DNA of 64,000 nucleotides, taken from the NCBI GenBank assembly GCA_947627275.1, contig CANQVK010000004.1:1-64000 (forward strand), read 5' to 3'. The position numbers were made by a program, and so were the translations under genes. This DNA is from an uncultured Ruminococcus sp. GTDB taxonomy: Bacteria; Bacillota; Clostridia; Oscillospirales; Ruminococcaceae. This document shows, piece after piece, positions 7,781 through 16,973 of the stretch; the stretch's first letter is position 1, and the number at the start of each line of letters is the position of its first letter. The notes below the pieces were generated by a model. That model saw only the letters and a list, made by a program, of their open reading frames with translations, ran no database searches and was not told the origin of the DNA.

Positions 7781-8788
7781 TTATTTTGCAAAGAATCTTT
7801 GATGCGCTTCAAATATCTCGCCGGGCTTTACCTCAACATATCCCGAAACTTCGGGGGAAAGGCTGAGGTTGGGAGCGTTTATCATAGCGGTCATAGGCTC
7901 GGGACAGAAGTAGTGGTTGAAGCCTCTGTCGTTCCAGATTATCCAGAACTTGTATTCGTCCGAGACTTCGTAGCAGAGCTTCTTTCCGCTTGCAGTATCT
8001 TCTGCGATAACGCCGTGGAACTCCATGCCGTCAAGCTCGGTAGTCTCGCCGATATACATATCGTTGTCCACTACCTGAAGCACGGGGCATTTTGTACCGC
8101 CCTTGTACTCCAGATCCCACATAGTAAGGGATTTAAGCTGCTCAGTGGGGAGACATCTCTCATTAAGCTCGCACTTTTTGCCGATCGGCACGGTAAGGCG
8201 AATATCCTCCTCCTTAGCGCCGTCAACAAAAGGAGCGTTTATTGACGTATGAGAAGCGAGGGACATCGGCAGCGCTTTACTGTCGTTGTTGATAAAGCAG
8301 ATGTTCTGTTCCAGACCGTTTTCCGACAGAGTGAACGTATATTCTGCCGTGAAGCGAACCGGGAGGTATTGGAAGAACTCGTCCTTTTCATCATAAACGT
8401 AGCGAGTCTTTACCCATGCGCAGTTGCTGTCGGCGTTATGCTCTATCACCTCGAATGTTCTTTTGTGGAGGAAACCGTGAATATGATTATTGTAAGGCGC
8501 TTTCTCGTTTACGGGGAGCTGATATGTGCCGTCGGAGGTTTTCAGCACGCCGTCTGCAAAGCGGTTGGGGAGGTAGAGCGTGGGAAGTCCCCATACCTCG
8601 GCGGACTTAATAATATCCTCAAAGGTATTGTCGGGATTCCAGCGGAAAAATTCTATGCCCTTTACGTTGTTTCTCAGTCGGATAACGTTGCAGCCGATCT
8701 GATAGGCGATAAGAGCTTCATAGCCCCCTGCGGAGAGCTTCACGCATGTCATGCCGTTGTGTTCCATAAGCTGTGTTGTATTTTTCAT
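7781..8788 (-). CDS. Aldose 1-epimerase family protein
   Basis: The 335-residue protein belongs to the galactose mutarotase-like superfamily, which interconverts alpha and beta sugar anomers or acts on related sugars. Family motifs are seen: the LPNRFADG strand near residue 75, NHIHGFLH with the conserved histidine near 103, and SLASHTSINAPF near 180 followed by a C-terminal beta-rich half with HGVIAED. Its place beside cellobiose phosphorylase suggests supply of the correct anomer for cellobiose breakdown, but that is inference. It has its own promoter at 8831-8859. Confidence 0.85.
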   Translation of the reverse strand: MKNTTQLMEHNGMTCVKLSAGGYEALIAYQIGCNVIRLRNNVKGIEFFRWNPDNTFEDIIKSAEVWGLPTLYLPNRFADGVLKTSDGTYQLPVNEKAPYNNHIHGFLHKRTFEVIEHNADSNCAWVKTRYVYDEKDEFFQYLPVRFTAEYTFTLSENGLEQNICFINNDSKALPMSLASHTSINAPFVDGAKEEDIRLTVPIGKKCELNERCLPTEQLKSLTMWDLEYKGGTKCPVLQVVDNDMYIGETTELDGMEFHGVIAEDTASGKKLCYEVSDEYKFWIIWNDRGFNHYFCPEPMTAMINAPNLSLSPEVSGYVEVKPGEIFEAHQRFFAK

Positions 8789-8830
8789 TTAAAATCAAGA
8801 CCTTTCTGTTGAAAATTTTTATTCACGTTT

Positions 8831-8859
8831 ATTATATCATATAATCAGGAAAATTGCAA
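8831..8859 (-). promoter_or_regulatory. Promoter of the aldose epimerase gene, within a repeated promoter block
   Basis: Minus-strand TTGCAA (8859-8854), a 17-base spacer and TATAAT (8836-8831). About 40 bases here (8829-8867) are nearly identical to the yccF promoter at 38801-38840, including a shared CCTGTTGC just upstream. Confidence 0.75.
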
Positions 8860-8887
8860 CAGGTGCGGAAATAGTTTTCATTTTAAA

Positions 8888-9346
8888 TTATTTTTTATAA
8901 GAGTTGAATTGCTTGTTGACTTGACGTATATTAGTAATTATTTTCACCGTAAATGCCGTCAGGAGAAGCAGGGTCGCCTCAATAAGCTGATAAAACGCAG
9001 CCGACCGAACATCGTGCATTTCCTGAGCGATCATTTCATTTTCAAGCTCCGGAAAATGGCGTTCATAAATATCAAAGAGACGTCCGGACGACGGTGTAAT
9101 TTGGTTGACGATAAAAGCCGCAAGGATTCCCATACTCATAAACAAAACCGAATCTATAATTTTCCTGTTCGCGGCTTTTGCCCAAATTACAGGCAAAAGA
9201 ATCGGTACTGCAAGGTAAATGCAAAGTACCGCAACACCGAAAAGTTCCCGTACATCAAGAAAAATCATCAGGGCATTCAACGCAATATAGCTTAATATTC
9301 CCACAGGCAGAAACAGCAGACCGCTTTTTTTGTTTTCCTTATCCAT
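8888..9346 (-). CDS. Uncharacterised membrane protein
   Basis: This protein of about 152 residues has four predicted membrane segments, two after a short charged N-terminus (MDKENKKSG), one near residue 75 and one near 125; an acidic loop lies between the last two. I recognise no family. I chose the ATG at 9346, which begins one base after the citrate synthase stop codon and so is probably translated by coupling; a GTG at 9382 would extend it into the citrate synthase gene. It may simply ride on the citrate synthase transcript. Confidence 0.6.
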   Translation of the reverse strand: MDKENKKSGLLFLPVGILSYIALNALMIFLDVRELFGVAVLCIYLAVPILLPVIWAKAANRKIIDSVLFMSMGILAAFIVNQITPSSGRLFDIYERHFPELENEMIAQEMHDVRSAAFYQLIEATLLLLTAFTVKIITNIRQVNKQFNSYKK

Positions 9347-9347
9347 A

Positions 9348-10694
9348 TCAGTCCATTCGGTTCTCCATATCCGTATACTCACGCATGGGCGAAATTGCCT
9401 TGTATGCAGGGCGTATTATCTTGTTGGAATTGATAAGCTCCTCGATACGGTGAGCCGACCAGCCGGAAATACGCGATACGGCGAAAAGGGGAGTGAACAG
9501 CTCGTCGGGTATTCCCAGCATACGGTATACAAAGCCGCTGTAGAAATCCACATTAGCGCATACGCCCTTGTAAATTTTCCTTTCCTCTGCGATGACCTCG
9601 GGCGCAAGACGTTCGACCATCGAGTACAGGTCGAACTCGTCATGTCTGCCCTTTTCCGAGCTGAGCTTCTCGACAAAGCCCTTGAATACCATTGCTCTCG
9701 GGTCGGAGTGCGAGTAAACGGCATGTCCCATTCCATAGATAAGACCTGCATGGTCGAAGGCTTCTTTATGGAGAAGCTTTTTCAGATATGCGCGTACTTC
9801 AGCTTCGTCAGTCCAGTCCTTGATATTCTGTTTCATATCGTCAAACATCATAGCGACCTTTATGTTTGCGCCGCCGTGCTTCGGACCTTTAAGCGAACCC
9901 AGAGCCGCCGCAATTGCCGAATACGTGTCCGTACCCGATGAGGAAACGACATGCACCGTAAATGTGGAATTGTTTCCGCCGCCGTGTTCCGCATGGAGAA
10001 CCAGCGCAAGATCGAGGATACGAGCTTCAAGCTCGGTATATTTTTTATCGGGACGGAGCATGTACAGCAGATTTTCCGCAATGGAGAGTCCGGGGTCGGG
10101 ATCGTGGATAAAAAGACTTCCTCCGTCGCGTGTGTATTTGTAGGCATGATAGCCGTATGTTGCCAGTACGGGGAAAAGCGTTATAAGCGAGATGCTCTGT
10201 CTCAGCACGTTGGGTATTGAAATGTCGTTGGCTGCATGATCGTAGGAATACAGCGAGAGGACGCATTTCGCAAGAGTGTTCATCATATTGTCGCTGGGGG
10301 CTTTCATGATAACGTCCCTTGTGAAAGTAGTCGGAAGATTTCTTGCTTCCGATAAAATGTCTTTAAATTCGTCAAGCTCCGTTTCTGTCGGCATATTTCC
10401 GAATAGGAGCAGATAAATGGTTTCTTCAAAGCCATATCTCTTTTCCTTGATAAAGCCGGTCACAATATCTTCAACGTTGATACCTCGGTAGAACAGCTTG
10501 CCTTGACCTTCCTCATCGACCTTTATGGTACTGATATTTGTAAGTCCCGCAACAACGCCGTTTCCGTTGATGTCTCTCAGTCCTCGTTTTACATCGTACT
10601 GAGTGTAAAGTTCGGGGGCGATCTTATAGCCCTCCATTGATTTTTCTGCAAGTTTTACGATTTCGGGTGTCAGTTCAATAAATCCGTATCCCAT
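9348..10694 (-). CDS. gltA: Citrate synthase
   Basis: The 448-residue enzyme condenses acetyl-CoA and oxaloacetate into citrate. Active-site regions are intact: LALVLHAEHGGGNNSTFT (first histidine), SLKGPKHGGAN (catalytic histidine), GMGHAVYSHSDPRA and NVDFYSGFV with the final aspartate. In an anaerobe of this type it serves glutamate synthesis through an incomplete TCA branch, not respiration; that role is inferred. AAGGAGG precedes the ATG. A strong promoter and a small palindrome lie upstream. The downstream membrane-protein gene starts one base after its stop. Confidence 0.95.
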   Translation of the reverse strand: MGYGFIELTPEIVKLAEKSMEGYKIAPELYTQYDVKRGLRDINGNGVVAGLTNISTIKVDEEGQGKLFYRGINVEDIVTGFIKEKRYGFEETIYLLLFGNMPTETELDEFKDILSEARNLPTTFTRDVIMKAPSDNMMNTLAKCVLSLYSYDHAANDISIPNVLRQSISLITLFPVLATYGYHAYKYTRDGGSLFIHDPDPGLSIAENLLYMLRPDKKYTELEARILDLALVLHAEHGGGNNSTFTVHVVSSSGTDTYSAIAAALGSLKGPKHGGANIKVAMMFDDMKQNIKDWTDEAEVRAYLKKLLHKEAFDHAGLIYGMGHAVYSHSDPRAMVFKGFVEKLSSEKGRHDEFDLYSMVERLAPEVIAEERKIYKGVCANVDFYSGFVYRMLGIPDELFTPLFAVSRISGWSAHRIEELINSNKIIRPAYKAISPMREYTDMENRMD

Positions 10695-10754
10695 TAATCT
10701 GCGCCTCCTTTTAAATATTAGCGTTCATAAGCCGGAGCTTTTTGCCGCTTTCCT

Positions 10755-10773
10755 ATTATCGTTAAATGATAAT
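10755..10773 (-). promoter_or_regulatory. Palindrome downstream of the gltA promoter
   Basis: ATTATC (10755-10760) and GATAAT (10768-10773) form a 6-bp inverted repeat about 11 bases after the -10 box, a possible operator. It is AT-rich, so chance occurrence is possible. Confidence 0.35.
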
Positions 10774-10783
10774 ACATGTTTAT

Positions 10784-10812
10784 ATTGTATCATATTTCAC
10801 CAAAAAAGTCAA
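10784..10812 (-). promoter_or_regulatory. Promoter of gltA
   Basis: Minus-strand TTGACT (10812-10807), 17-base spacer, TACAAT (10789-10784). Confidence 0.8.
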
Positions 10813-10918
10813 GCATAGTTTAAACAGTCTGTATAATACTTAAATGAATCGCCGTTTTTGTTTGGTGAATTTGTTAATTTCAACAATAAAACTTTATATA
10901 TTTTCACTAAACTTTCAC

Positions 10919-10947
10919 TTGACAATAAAATTTTACCGTGTTATACT
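10919..10947 (+). promoter_or_regulatory. Promoter of the ABC exporter operon
   Basis: TTGACA (10919-10924), 17-base spacer, TATACT (10942-10947). Directly after it, the 15-base unit TTAAATACGGACTTT is repeated in tandem (about 10950-10980), a possible regulator site. Confidence 0.8.
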
Positions 10948-11020
10948 ATTTAAATACGGACTTTTTAAATACGGACTTTGCACGTCCGAACAGAATATCA
11001 GGAAAGGAGAGATACTGTAA

Positions 11021-12751
11021 ATGCTGAAAAAACTTTTGTCTTATGTGGGCAGGTACAAAGAGGAAGCAGTCCTTGCTCCGGTGACTATTCTGGGCGAGGT
11101 CGCTATGGAGGTGCTTATCCCATATGTCATGGCTTCCATTATTGATAAGGGTATAAGATTGGGCAATATAAAGCACGTTGCCTTAATGGGAACGCTTATG
11201 GTCGCTATGGCGCTTGTGTCGCTTTTCTTTGGAGCAGTCGCCGGACGTTTCAGCGCTGTGGCTGCCGTTGGATTTGCAAAAAATCTCAGGGGAGCGCTTT
11301 TTAAAAAGGTGCAGTCCTTTTCCTTTGCCAATGTGGATAAGTTTTCCACAGCGTCCCTTACAACTCGTCTCACAACCGATGTAAACAATATTCAGATGGC
11401 GTTTATGATGTTTATACGTACTGCGGTGAGAGCGCCTATGATGATGATCTTTGCGCTTATTATGGCTGTTAATACCAATGCTGATCTGTCTCTGGTATTT
11501 TTATGCGCCATTCCCGTTCTCGGAGCTGCCGTTGCATTGATCATGACCAAAGCTCATCCGAGGTTCAAGGCGATGCTGACGCTTTACGACGGCATGAATG
11601 CAAGGGTACAGGAAAATCTTGTGGGTATACGTACCGTTAAAGCATTCGTTCGTGAGGACTATGAGAAGAAAAAGTTCACGGAAAGCACCGAACAGGTGCG
11701 CAAGGCTCAGGTTCGCGCGGAAAAGCTCGTTATACTTACAATGCCGTTCATGCAGTTTTGCATGTACGCAAGCATAATCGCCATTCTCTTTTTCGGCGGA
11801 CATATGATCGCAAACGGCGGAAATATGCTCACCGGCGATCTTACTCAGTTTATTACATACGTCGGACAGATACTTATGTCCCTTATGATGCTTTCATTCA
11901 TGTTTATGATGTTCGTAATTTCGAGAGCTTCTCTCCAGCGTATATACGAGGTGCTTACAGAGGAATCGGATATTGTTTCACCCGAAAACGCCGTTTCGGA
12001 GGTCATGGACGGTTCTGTAAGCTTCAGAAACGTGTCGTTCAGCTACTTTAAGGACATGAATAACCTTTCTCTTGAGAAAATCAACCTTGACATAAGATCG
12101 GGGGAAACTATTGGTATTATCGGCGGCACAGGCTCGTCGAAAACAACTCTGGTGCAGCTTATCCCGAGACTTTACGACGTAACGGAGGGCGAGGTGCTGG
12201 TCGGCGGACGAGACGTCCGTGAGTACGACCTTGAAGCCCTGAGAAATCAGGTCGCAATGGTATTGCAGAAAAACGTCCTTTTCTCGGGAACTATCAGGGA
12301 GAACCTGAAATGGGGCAATTCCGACGCTTCGGACGAGGAGATCGTCGAGGCGTGCAAGCAGGCGTGCGCACATGATTTTGTTATGTCATTTCCCGACGGC
12401 TACGATCAGGATCTCGGACAGGGCGGCGTAAACGTATCGGGCGGTCAGAAGCAGAGACTCTGTATTGCAAGAGCGCTGCTGAAAAAGCCTAAGATACTCA
12501 TTTTTGACGATTCCACCAGCGCTGTGGATACGGCGACGGACGCAAGCATCAGAAAGGCGTTCCGCGAAAACCTCAGCGAGGTGACTACGTTTATCATAGC
12601 TCAGAGGATCTCATCCGTACAGGATGCGGACAGGATAATCGTTATGGACGATGGAAAGATAATCAATGTGGGAACTCACGAGGAGCTTCTTAAAACGAGC
12701 GATATTTACAGAGAAGTTTATGAATCGCAGCAGAAAGGCGGTGATGAATAA
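11021..12751 (+). CDS. ABC exporter, half-transporter with degenerate ATP site
   Basis: This 576-residue half-transporter has six membrane helices (residues about 15-310) followed by an ATPase domain. The Walker A is altered (GGTGSSKT, serine replacing the usual glycine before lysine), the signature is VSGGQKQR, and Walker B reads LIFDDSTSAVD with aspartate in place of the catalytic glutamate. That pattern marks the degenerate partner of heterodimeric multidrug or lipid exporters of the LmrCD/TM287-288 type. Its stop overlaps the start of the next gene by one base (TAATG), so the two are made together. AAAGGAGAG sets the ATG. Substrate unknown. Confidence 0.92.
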   Translation: MLKKLLSYVGRYKEEAVLAPVTILGEVAMEVLIPYVMASIIDKGIRLGNIKHVALMGTLMVAMALVSLFFGAVAGRFSAVAAVGFAKNLRGALFKKVQSFSFANVDKFSTASLTTRLTTDVNNIQMAFMMFIRTAVRAPMMMIFALIMAVNTNADLSLVFLCAIPVLGAAVALIMTKAHPRFKAMLTLYDGMNARVQENLVGIRTVKAFVREDYEKKKFTESTEQVRKAQVRAEKLVILTMPFMQFCMYASIIAILFFGGHMIANGGNMLTGDLTQFITYVGQILMSLMMLSFMFMMFVISRASLQRIYEVLTEESDIVSPENAVSEVMDGSVSFRNVSFSYFKDMNNLSLEKINLDIRSGETIGIIGGTGSSKTTLVQLIPRLYDVTEGEVLVGGRDVREYDLEALRNQVAMVLQKNVLFSGTIRENLKWGNSDASDEEIVEACKQACAHDFVMSFPDGYDQDLGQGGVNVSGGQKQRLCIARALLKKPKILIFDDSTSAVDTATDASIRKAFRENLSEVTTFIIAQRISSVQDADRIIVMDDGKIINVGTHEELLKTSDIYREVYESQQKGGDE

Positions 12752-14643
12752 TGCCTCCGAAAAAGAATATGACTCCCATGCAGAAGCCCTCAGATGTCAA
12801 GGCGATAATCAAGCGTATTTTCAGTTATATGTATGGCTTCAAGCTGCATTTTGCGCTTGTGGTCGTTGGCGTTATTCTGAGCGCCGTGGCAGGCATTGCA
12901 GGCAACGCCCTGCTTACTCCGCTTATAAATAATATCGAGGACGCTCTTGAAAAGGGCATGTGGGATAAGAGGGCGTTTATCGGGATACTTGCCGTTATGG
13001 CAGGTATTTACGCTGTAGGCGCATTGTCGAGCCTGATGTTCCAGCGTATGATGCTCAAAGTTTCAACGACTACGCTTATGCGCATAAGAAACGATCTTTT
13101 CAGCAAAATGGAGTCGCTGCCCATAAAATACTTTGACAAGCACACTCACGGCGAGCTTATGTCGCTTTACACCAACGATACCGATACGCTTCGTGAAATG
13201 CTCAGCAACAGTATCGCGCAGTTCATAAGCTCGGCTATAACTATTGTTGGCGTTTTTGCTCTTATGCTTGCCTATAGCTGGATCCTGACTATTATCGTGG
13301 TCGTAATGCTTGTTATTATTATAAAGGTAATAGGCGTTATCGGTTCACGGAGCAGCAAGGGCTTTGTTGCGCAGCAGAAGGCGATAGGCAAGGCGAACGG
13401 ATATATCGAGGAAATGATAGACGGTCAGAAGGTCGTAAAGGTTTTCTGCCACGAGGACATTGCCAACGAGGAATTTAACAAGCTTAATGAGGAGCTTTGT
13501 GAAGCGGCTACCCGTGCGAATACGTTTGCAAATATCCTTATGCCTATCATGAACAATCTTTCCTATCTTCACTATGCGGCAACTGCTATTGTAGGCGGAA
13601 TTATGGCGGTAAGCGGCTTCGGCGGAATGAATATCGGAAAGCTCGTATCGTATTTGCAGTTTACAAGGCAGTTCGCTCAGCCTATCACACAGGTATCTCA
13701 GCAGCTTAATGCGGTTTTGACGGCTCTTGCGGGTGCAGAGAGGATTTTCAGGGTAATTGACGAAGAACCCGAGGCGGACGAAGGCTACGTTACTCTCGTA
13801 AACGCTGTAAGAGGGGCGGACGGTCAGCTTATCGAATCCGAAAAGAGAACGGGTATCTGGGCTTGGAAGCATCCTCATAAAGCGGACGGTACTGTAACAT
13901 ATACGGAGGTTCGGGGTTATGTGGAGTTTGACGATGTTGTTTTCGGCTACGAACCCGAGAAAACAGTTCTCAACGGTATCAGCCTTTATGCAAAGGCTGG
14001 TCAGAAGATCGCTTTCGTAGGCTCTACGGGAGCAGGCAAGACGACCATAACCAATCTTATAAACCGCTTTTATGACGTTCCCGACGGCAAGATACGCTAT
14101 GACGGCATAAATATCAACAAGATAAAAAAACGCGACCTGAGAATGTCACAGTCTATCGTATTGCAGGATACGCACCTGTTTACGGGTACTGTAATGGACA
14201 ATATCCGTTACGGCAAGCTTGACGCAACAGACGAGGAGGTCTATGCGGCGGCGAAGCTTGCGAATGCCGACAGCTTTATCACTCACCTTGAAAACGGCTA
14301 TAACACCATGCTTACCTCTGACGGTGCAAATCTTTCGCAGGGACAGCGGCAGCTTCTTGCCATTGCCCGTGCAGCGGTTGCAGATCCGCCCGTGCTTATT
14401 CTTGACGAAGCCACAAGCTCCATTGATACAAGAACGGAGGCTCTTATCGAAAAAGGTATGGATTCCCTTATGGAGGGACGTACAGTATTCGTTATTGCGC
14501 ACCGTTTGTCAACAGTCCGCAACTCACAGGCGATAATGGTTCTGGAGTACGGAAAGATCATCGAGCGTGGCAGTCATGACGACCTTATCGCTCAGAAGGG
14601 CAAATATTATCAGCTTTATACAGGCATGTTTGAGTTGTCTTAG
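12751..14643 (+). CDS. ABC exporter, catalytic half-transporter
   Basis: This 630-residue partner carries the intact ATPase site: Walker A GSTGAGKTT, signature LSQGQRQLLAIARA and Walker B VLILDEATSSID with the catalytic glutamate. Six membrane helices precede it. A 40-residue linker or insertion (roughly residues 350-395, rich in charged residues and containing WAWKHPHK) separates the membrane domain from the ATPase, as in many clostridial partners. Together with the preceding gene it should form one heterodimeric export pump. A terminator follows directly. Confidence 0.93.
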   Translation: MPPKKNMTPMQKPSDVKAIIKRIFSYMYGFKLHFALVVVGVILSAVAGIAGNALLTPLINNIEDALEKGMWDKRAFIGILAVMAGIYAVGALSSLMFQRMMLKVSTTTLMRIRNDLFSKMESLPIKYFDKHTHGELMSLYTNDTDTLREMLSNSIAQFISSAITIVGVFALMLAYSWILTIIVVVMLVIIIKVIGVIGSRSSKGFVAQQKAIGKANGYIEEMIDGQKVVKVFCHEDIANEEFNKLNEELCEAATRANTFANILMPIMNNLSYLHYAATAIVGGIMAVSGFGGMNIGKLVSYLQFTRQFAQPITQVSQQLNAVLTALAGAERIFRVIDEEPEADEGYVTLVNAVRGADGQLIESEKRTGIWAWKHPHKADGTVTYTEVRGYVEFDDVVFGYEPEKTVLNGISLYAKAGQKIAFVGSTGAGKTTITNLINRFYDVPDGKIRYDGININKIKKRDLRMSQSIVLQDTHLFTGTVMDNIRYGKLDATDEEVYAAAKLANADSFITHLENGYNTMLTSDGANLSQGQRQLLAIARAAVADPPVLILDEATSSIDTRTEALIEKGMDSLMEGRTVFVIAHRLSTVRNSQAIMVLEYGKIIERGSHDDLIAQKGKYYQLYTGMFELS

Positions 14644-14661
14644 AGCCTTGTAGCATGCGTT

Positions 14662-14698
14662 CCCCAAAAATCCGATGTCTATCGGATTTTTGGGGATT
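14662..14698 (+). terminator. Terminator of the ABC exporter operon
   Basis: A perfect 15-bp stem (14662-14676 with 14681-14695) and 4-base loop; the T run lies within the 3' arm. Confidence 0.75.
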
Positions 14699-14798
14699 AG
14701 TATTAGTATCTCGGCACTTTCGTCGTCTTCCTTGACATACGAATTTTCTGTTCCGCATTCTTTTATCTCTATACAACAAAAGAAAGGAAATTTTGGGA

Positions 14799-15692
14799 AT
14801 GTATTTTTTAAAAAGAACAATATCCGCAGCAGCGTCCGTTCTGCTTGCGTTATCAATGACAGCTTCACGGCAGCCGCAGACAATAGCGCTGGACGAACCT
14901 CTTGACATTCATTTGACTATCGAAACCAAGGAGATAGGCATAGCGGATATTCCTGACGATAGAGCTGTATCGCTCGAAGTGTATGTGGAAAATTCTCCGC
15001 CGTTTGCGGGAATGTGGATATATTTTGAAAAAGATCCGCGGCTTGAATTCAACCAGGTAAGACCTTTTTCCATTGTGGATGGCGTTAAAAATGCCAATCC
15101 CTTAAACACGTTATCCTACTTTGAGGTCGAACCGCATAAGTACGGCTGCTGCATACCGGCAAAAATGGGAAAACTTATAGAGCATTCGGGAGCGATCGTA
15201 AGGGTAAATGTGTTTCTGCCGGCAGATGCGGAAGTCGGCGATTTTTATTCAATGGATTTCAACAAATATATTGGGAATACCAGCATGGTAGTCGATTTAG
15301 GCTATGAAATGTCGGACAGATATTATGAATCGTCGTTCACTCAGCTAAATAGCGGCGGTATTCTCATAACAGAAAAAACTCCGCCGACTGAACCGACAAC
15401 AACATCCCCTGCTGAACAGGATTTTAAGCTCGGTGATGTAAACAACGATTCAAAAATTGATTCGTCTGACGCTTCGCTTATACTTGCGGAATTTTCACGG
15501 ATTCAGACGGGAGCGCTTTCACCGTTCACAGATGAGCAGATAAAAGCCGCTGATGTAAACCTCGATGAAAAGATAGATTCATCAGACGCTTCCATGCTCC
15601 TTGCATACTATGCTTACGTTCAAACAGGCGGTGAGATCGTCGATTTTAAGGTATGGTATGATACTGTTTGGAAAACATTATCCGCAGCTTAG
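14799..15692 (+). CDS. Secreted dockerin protein with a cohesin-like domain
   Basis: The protein has about 297 residues. A signal peptide (KR then SAAASVLLALSMTAS) is followed by a beta-rich domain at about 35-190 whose start (VSLEVYVENSPPFAGMWIYF) resembles cohesins and related carbohydrate-side beta-sandwiches. A Pro/Thr linker (TPPTEPTTTSPAEQ) leads into a type I dockerin at about 209-279. Both calcium loops are intact: GDVNNDSKIDSSDAS and ADVNLDEKIDSSDAS. The dockerin should attach the protein to a cellulosome scaffoldin. A 19-residue tail follows the dockerin. The start is either the ATG at 14799 or a TTG at 14793. The dockerin call is firm; the cohesin-like call is tentative. Confidence 0.85.
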   Translation: MYFLKRTISAAASVLLALSMTASRQPQTIALDEPLDIHLTIETKEIGIADIPDDRAVSLEVYVENSPPFAGMWIYFEKDPRLEFNQVRPFSIVDGVKNANPLNTLSYFEVEPHKYGCCIPAKMGKLIEHSGAIVRVNVFLPADAEVGDFYSMDFNKYIGNTSMVVDLGYEMSDRYYESSFTQLNSGGILITEKTPPTEPTTTSPAEQDFKLGDVNNDSKIDSSDASLILAEFSRIQTGALSPFTDEQIKAADVNLDEKIDSSDASMLLAYYAYVQTGGEIVDFKVWYDTVWKTLSAA

Positions 15693-15740
15693 GAGAATAT
15701 TTTTATCCCGAATGGGTAGAAAACAGAAAGCTGCAATAAC

Positions 15741-15768
15741 AAGGGGACGCTGTAACAGCGTCCCCTTT
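15741..15768 (+). terminator. Terminator of the dockerin gene
   Basis: AAGGGGACGCTG (15741-15752) pairs with CAGCGTCCCCTT (15756-15767) around TAA, followed by TGTCTTATTTG. Confidence 0.75.
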
Positions 15769-15771
15769 GTC

Positions 15772-16767
15772 TTATTTGTTGAATCTCTTGGCGATAATTT
15801 TTACCACAGGGCAGAGAAGTCCTGCGATCACCCAAACGACCCAGCTTCTTCCCCAATCAAAGGTGATGAAGCTGTAGCCGAGGTATAAAGCCGTAGCGAT
15901 AAGCCAATAGATCTGCATTATCGTAGCTGTTTTTTCATTGTCAAGTTTTTTCCGGCGGCTGTAGTCGTCTGTTTCAAGAAGCGTTTGGTAGCCGCCGTTG
16001 ATAATGCTTGTTCTGATTATCAGGAATACTCCGGCAGCTACGCATATAAACACCGCAAGTGCGCCGAAATCGCCGCTAATTTCGTTATGTTCACTCCGTG
16101 AAATAATATCGGCAGCTATGGCAGGCACGCAAGAGATAATACAAAGACCTATTCCGATTATAAGCTGCATGATATGTTTGGATTGGTAGTGATTCTTCCT
16201 ATCCTTTACCATTCCGTCAACGCCGTATTCCGTGTCAAGGCATTCATTGCGCAGGTAGTCGAAATTTTTTGTAAGGCTGTGACTGTAAATGAAAATACCT
16301 ACCGCAGCGGCTATCATAAGAAAGAGCGGTATTGCTCCGAGGTCGGCAAGCTCAGATTTTCTGAAGATCATATCAAAGATTATGGGCATAGTAGGAGAAA
16401 GTATGCAGAGCGATACTCCCAAGGCGGTAAAAAAAGAATGGCGAATGTTTTTTTCAAGGAACTCGGAAGCCTCCGCCATAGACACATGACGAAGCGGCGG
16501 TTCGGTTTCATCGTGTATCGGAGCTGCTTCGCTTATGTCTGCGGAAACGGACGCTATCGGATTCAGGTCAAGCTCGTCTTTTAAAAGTACGTCTGTGCTG
16601 ACGGAAAATATTTCCGACAGTCTTAAAATTCGGTTAAGGTCGGGAGTGGACTGCGCGCTTTCCCATTTTGAAACGGATTGACGGCTCACTCCCAATTTCT
16701 CGGCAAGCTCATCCTGAGTCATGCCCGATTTTTTTCTGAGTTCGATTATCTTATCTGCTAATATCAT
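15772..16767 (-). CDS. XRE-family regulator fused to a membrane domain
   Basis: The 331-residue protein begins with a Cro/C1 helix-turn-helix (residues 1-60; [21 protein letters not shown]) of the kind common in Clostridia. A polar linker follows, and from about residue 115 there are six predicted membrane segments. Such regulators probably sense a membrane signal and control nearby genes; the divergent or adjacent target is not evident here. GGAGG precedes the ATG and a clear promoter lies at 16833-16861. Confidence 0.85.
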   Translation of the reverse strand: MILADKIIELRKKSGMTQDELAEKLGVSRQSVSKWESAQSTPDLNRILRLSEIFSVSTDVLLKDELDLNPIASVSADISEAAPIHDETEPPLRHVSMAEASEFLEKNIRHSFFTALGVSLCILSPTMPIIFDMIFRKSELADLGAIPLFLMIAAAVGIFIYSHSLTKNFDYLRNECLDTEYGVDGMVKDRKNHYQSKHIMQLIIGIGLCIISCVPAIAADIISRSEHNEISGDFGALAVFICVAAGVFLIIRTSIINGGYQTLLETDDYSRRKKLDNEKTATIMQIYWLIATALYLGYSFITFDWGRSWVVWVIAGLLCPVVKIIAKRFNK

Positions 16768-16832
16768 AATGATACCTCCACGGAAAATTTTATGAATTTT
16801 GCGAAACCGGCTTTCGTGTTTTCCATGATATT

Positions 16833-16861
16833 AGTATAACATTTGTGGGAGTTGCAGTCAA
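16833..16861 (-). promoter_or_regulatory. Promoter of the XRE/membrane regulator
   Basis: Minus-strand TTGACT (16861-16856), 17-base spacer, TATACT (16838-16833). Confidence 0.8.
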
Positions 16862-16915
16862 TCAATTCGGCTTGGAAATTTGTCAACCGTCAGTTGCATC
16901 ACGGTATATAGCCGA

Positions 16916-16954
16916 GATCCGCCGTTCGGAATTTGAGTATCCGAACGGCGGATC
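16916..16954 (-). terminator. Hairpin after the CPBP protease gene
   Basis: A perfect 15-bp stem (GATCCGCCGTTCGGA at 16916-16930 with its complement at 16940-16954). No T run follows on the minus strand, so termination may be weak. Confidence 0.5.
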
Positions 16955-16973
16955 ATTAGAACTTTTAAACGTT

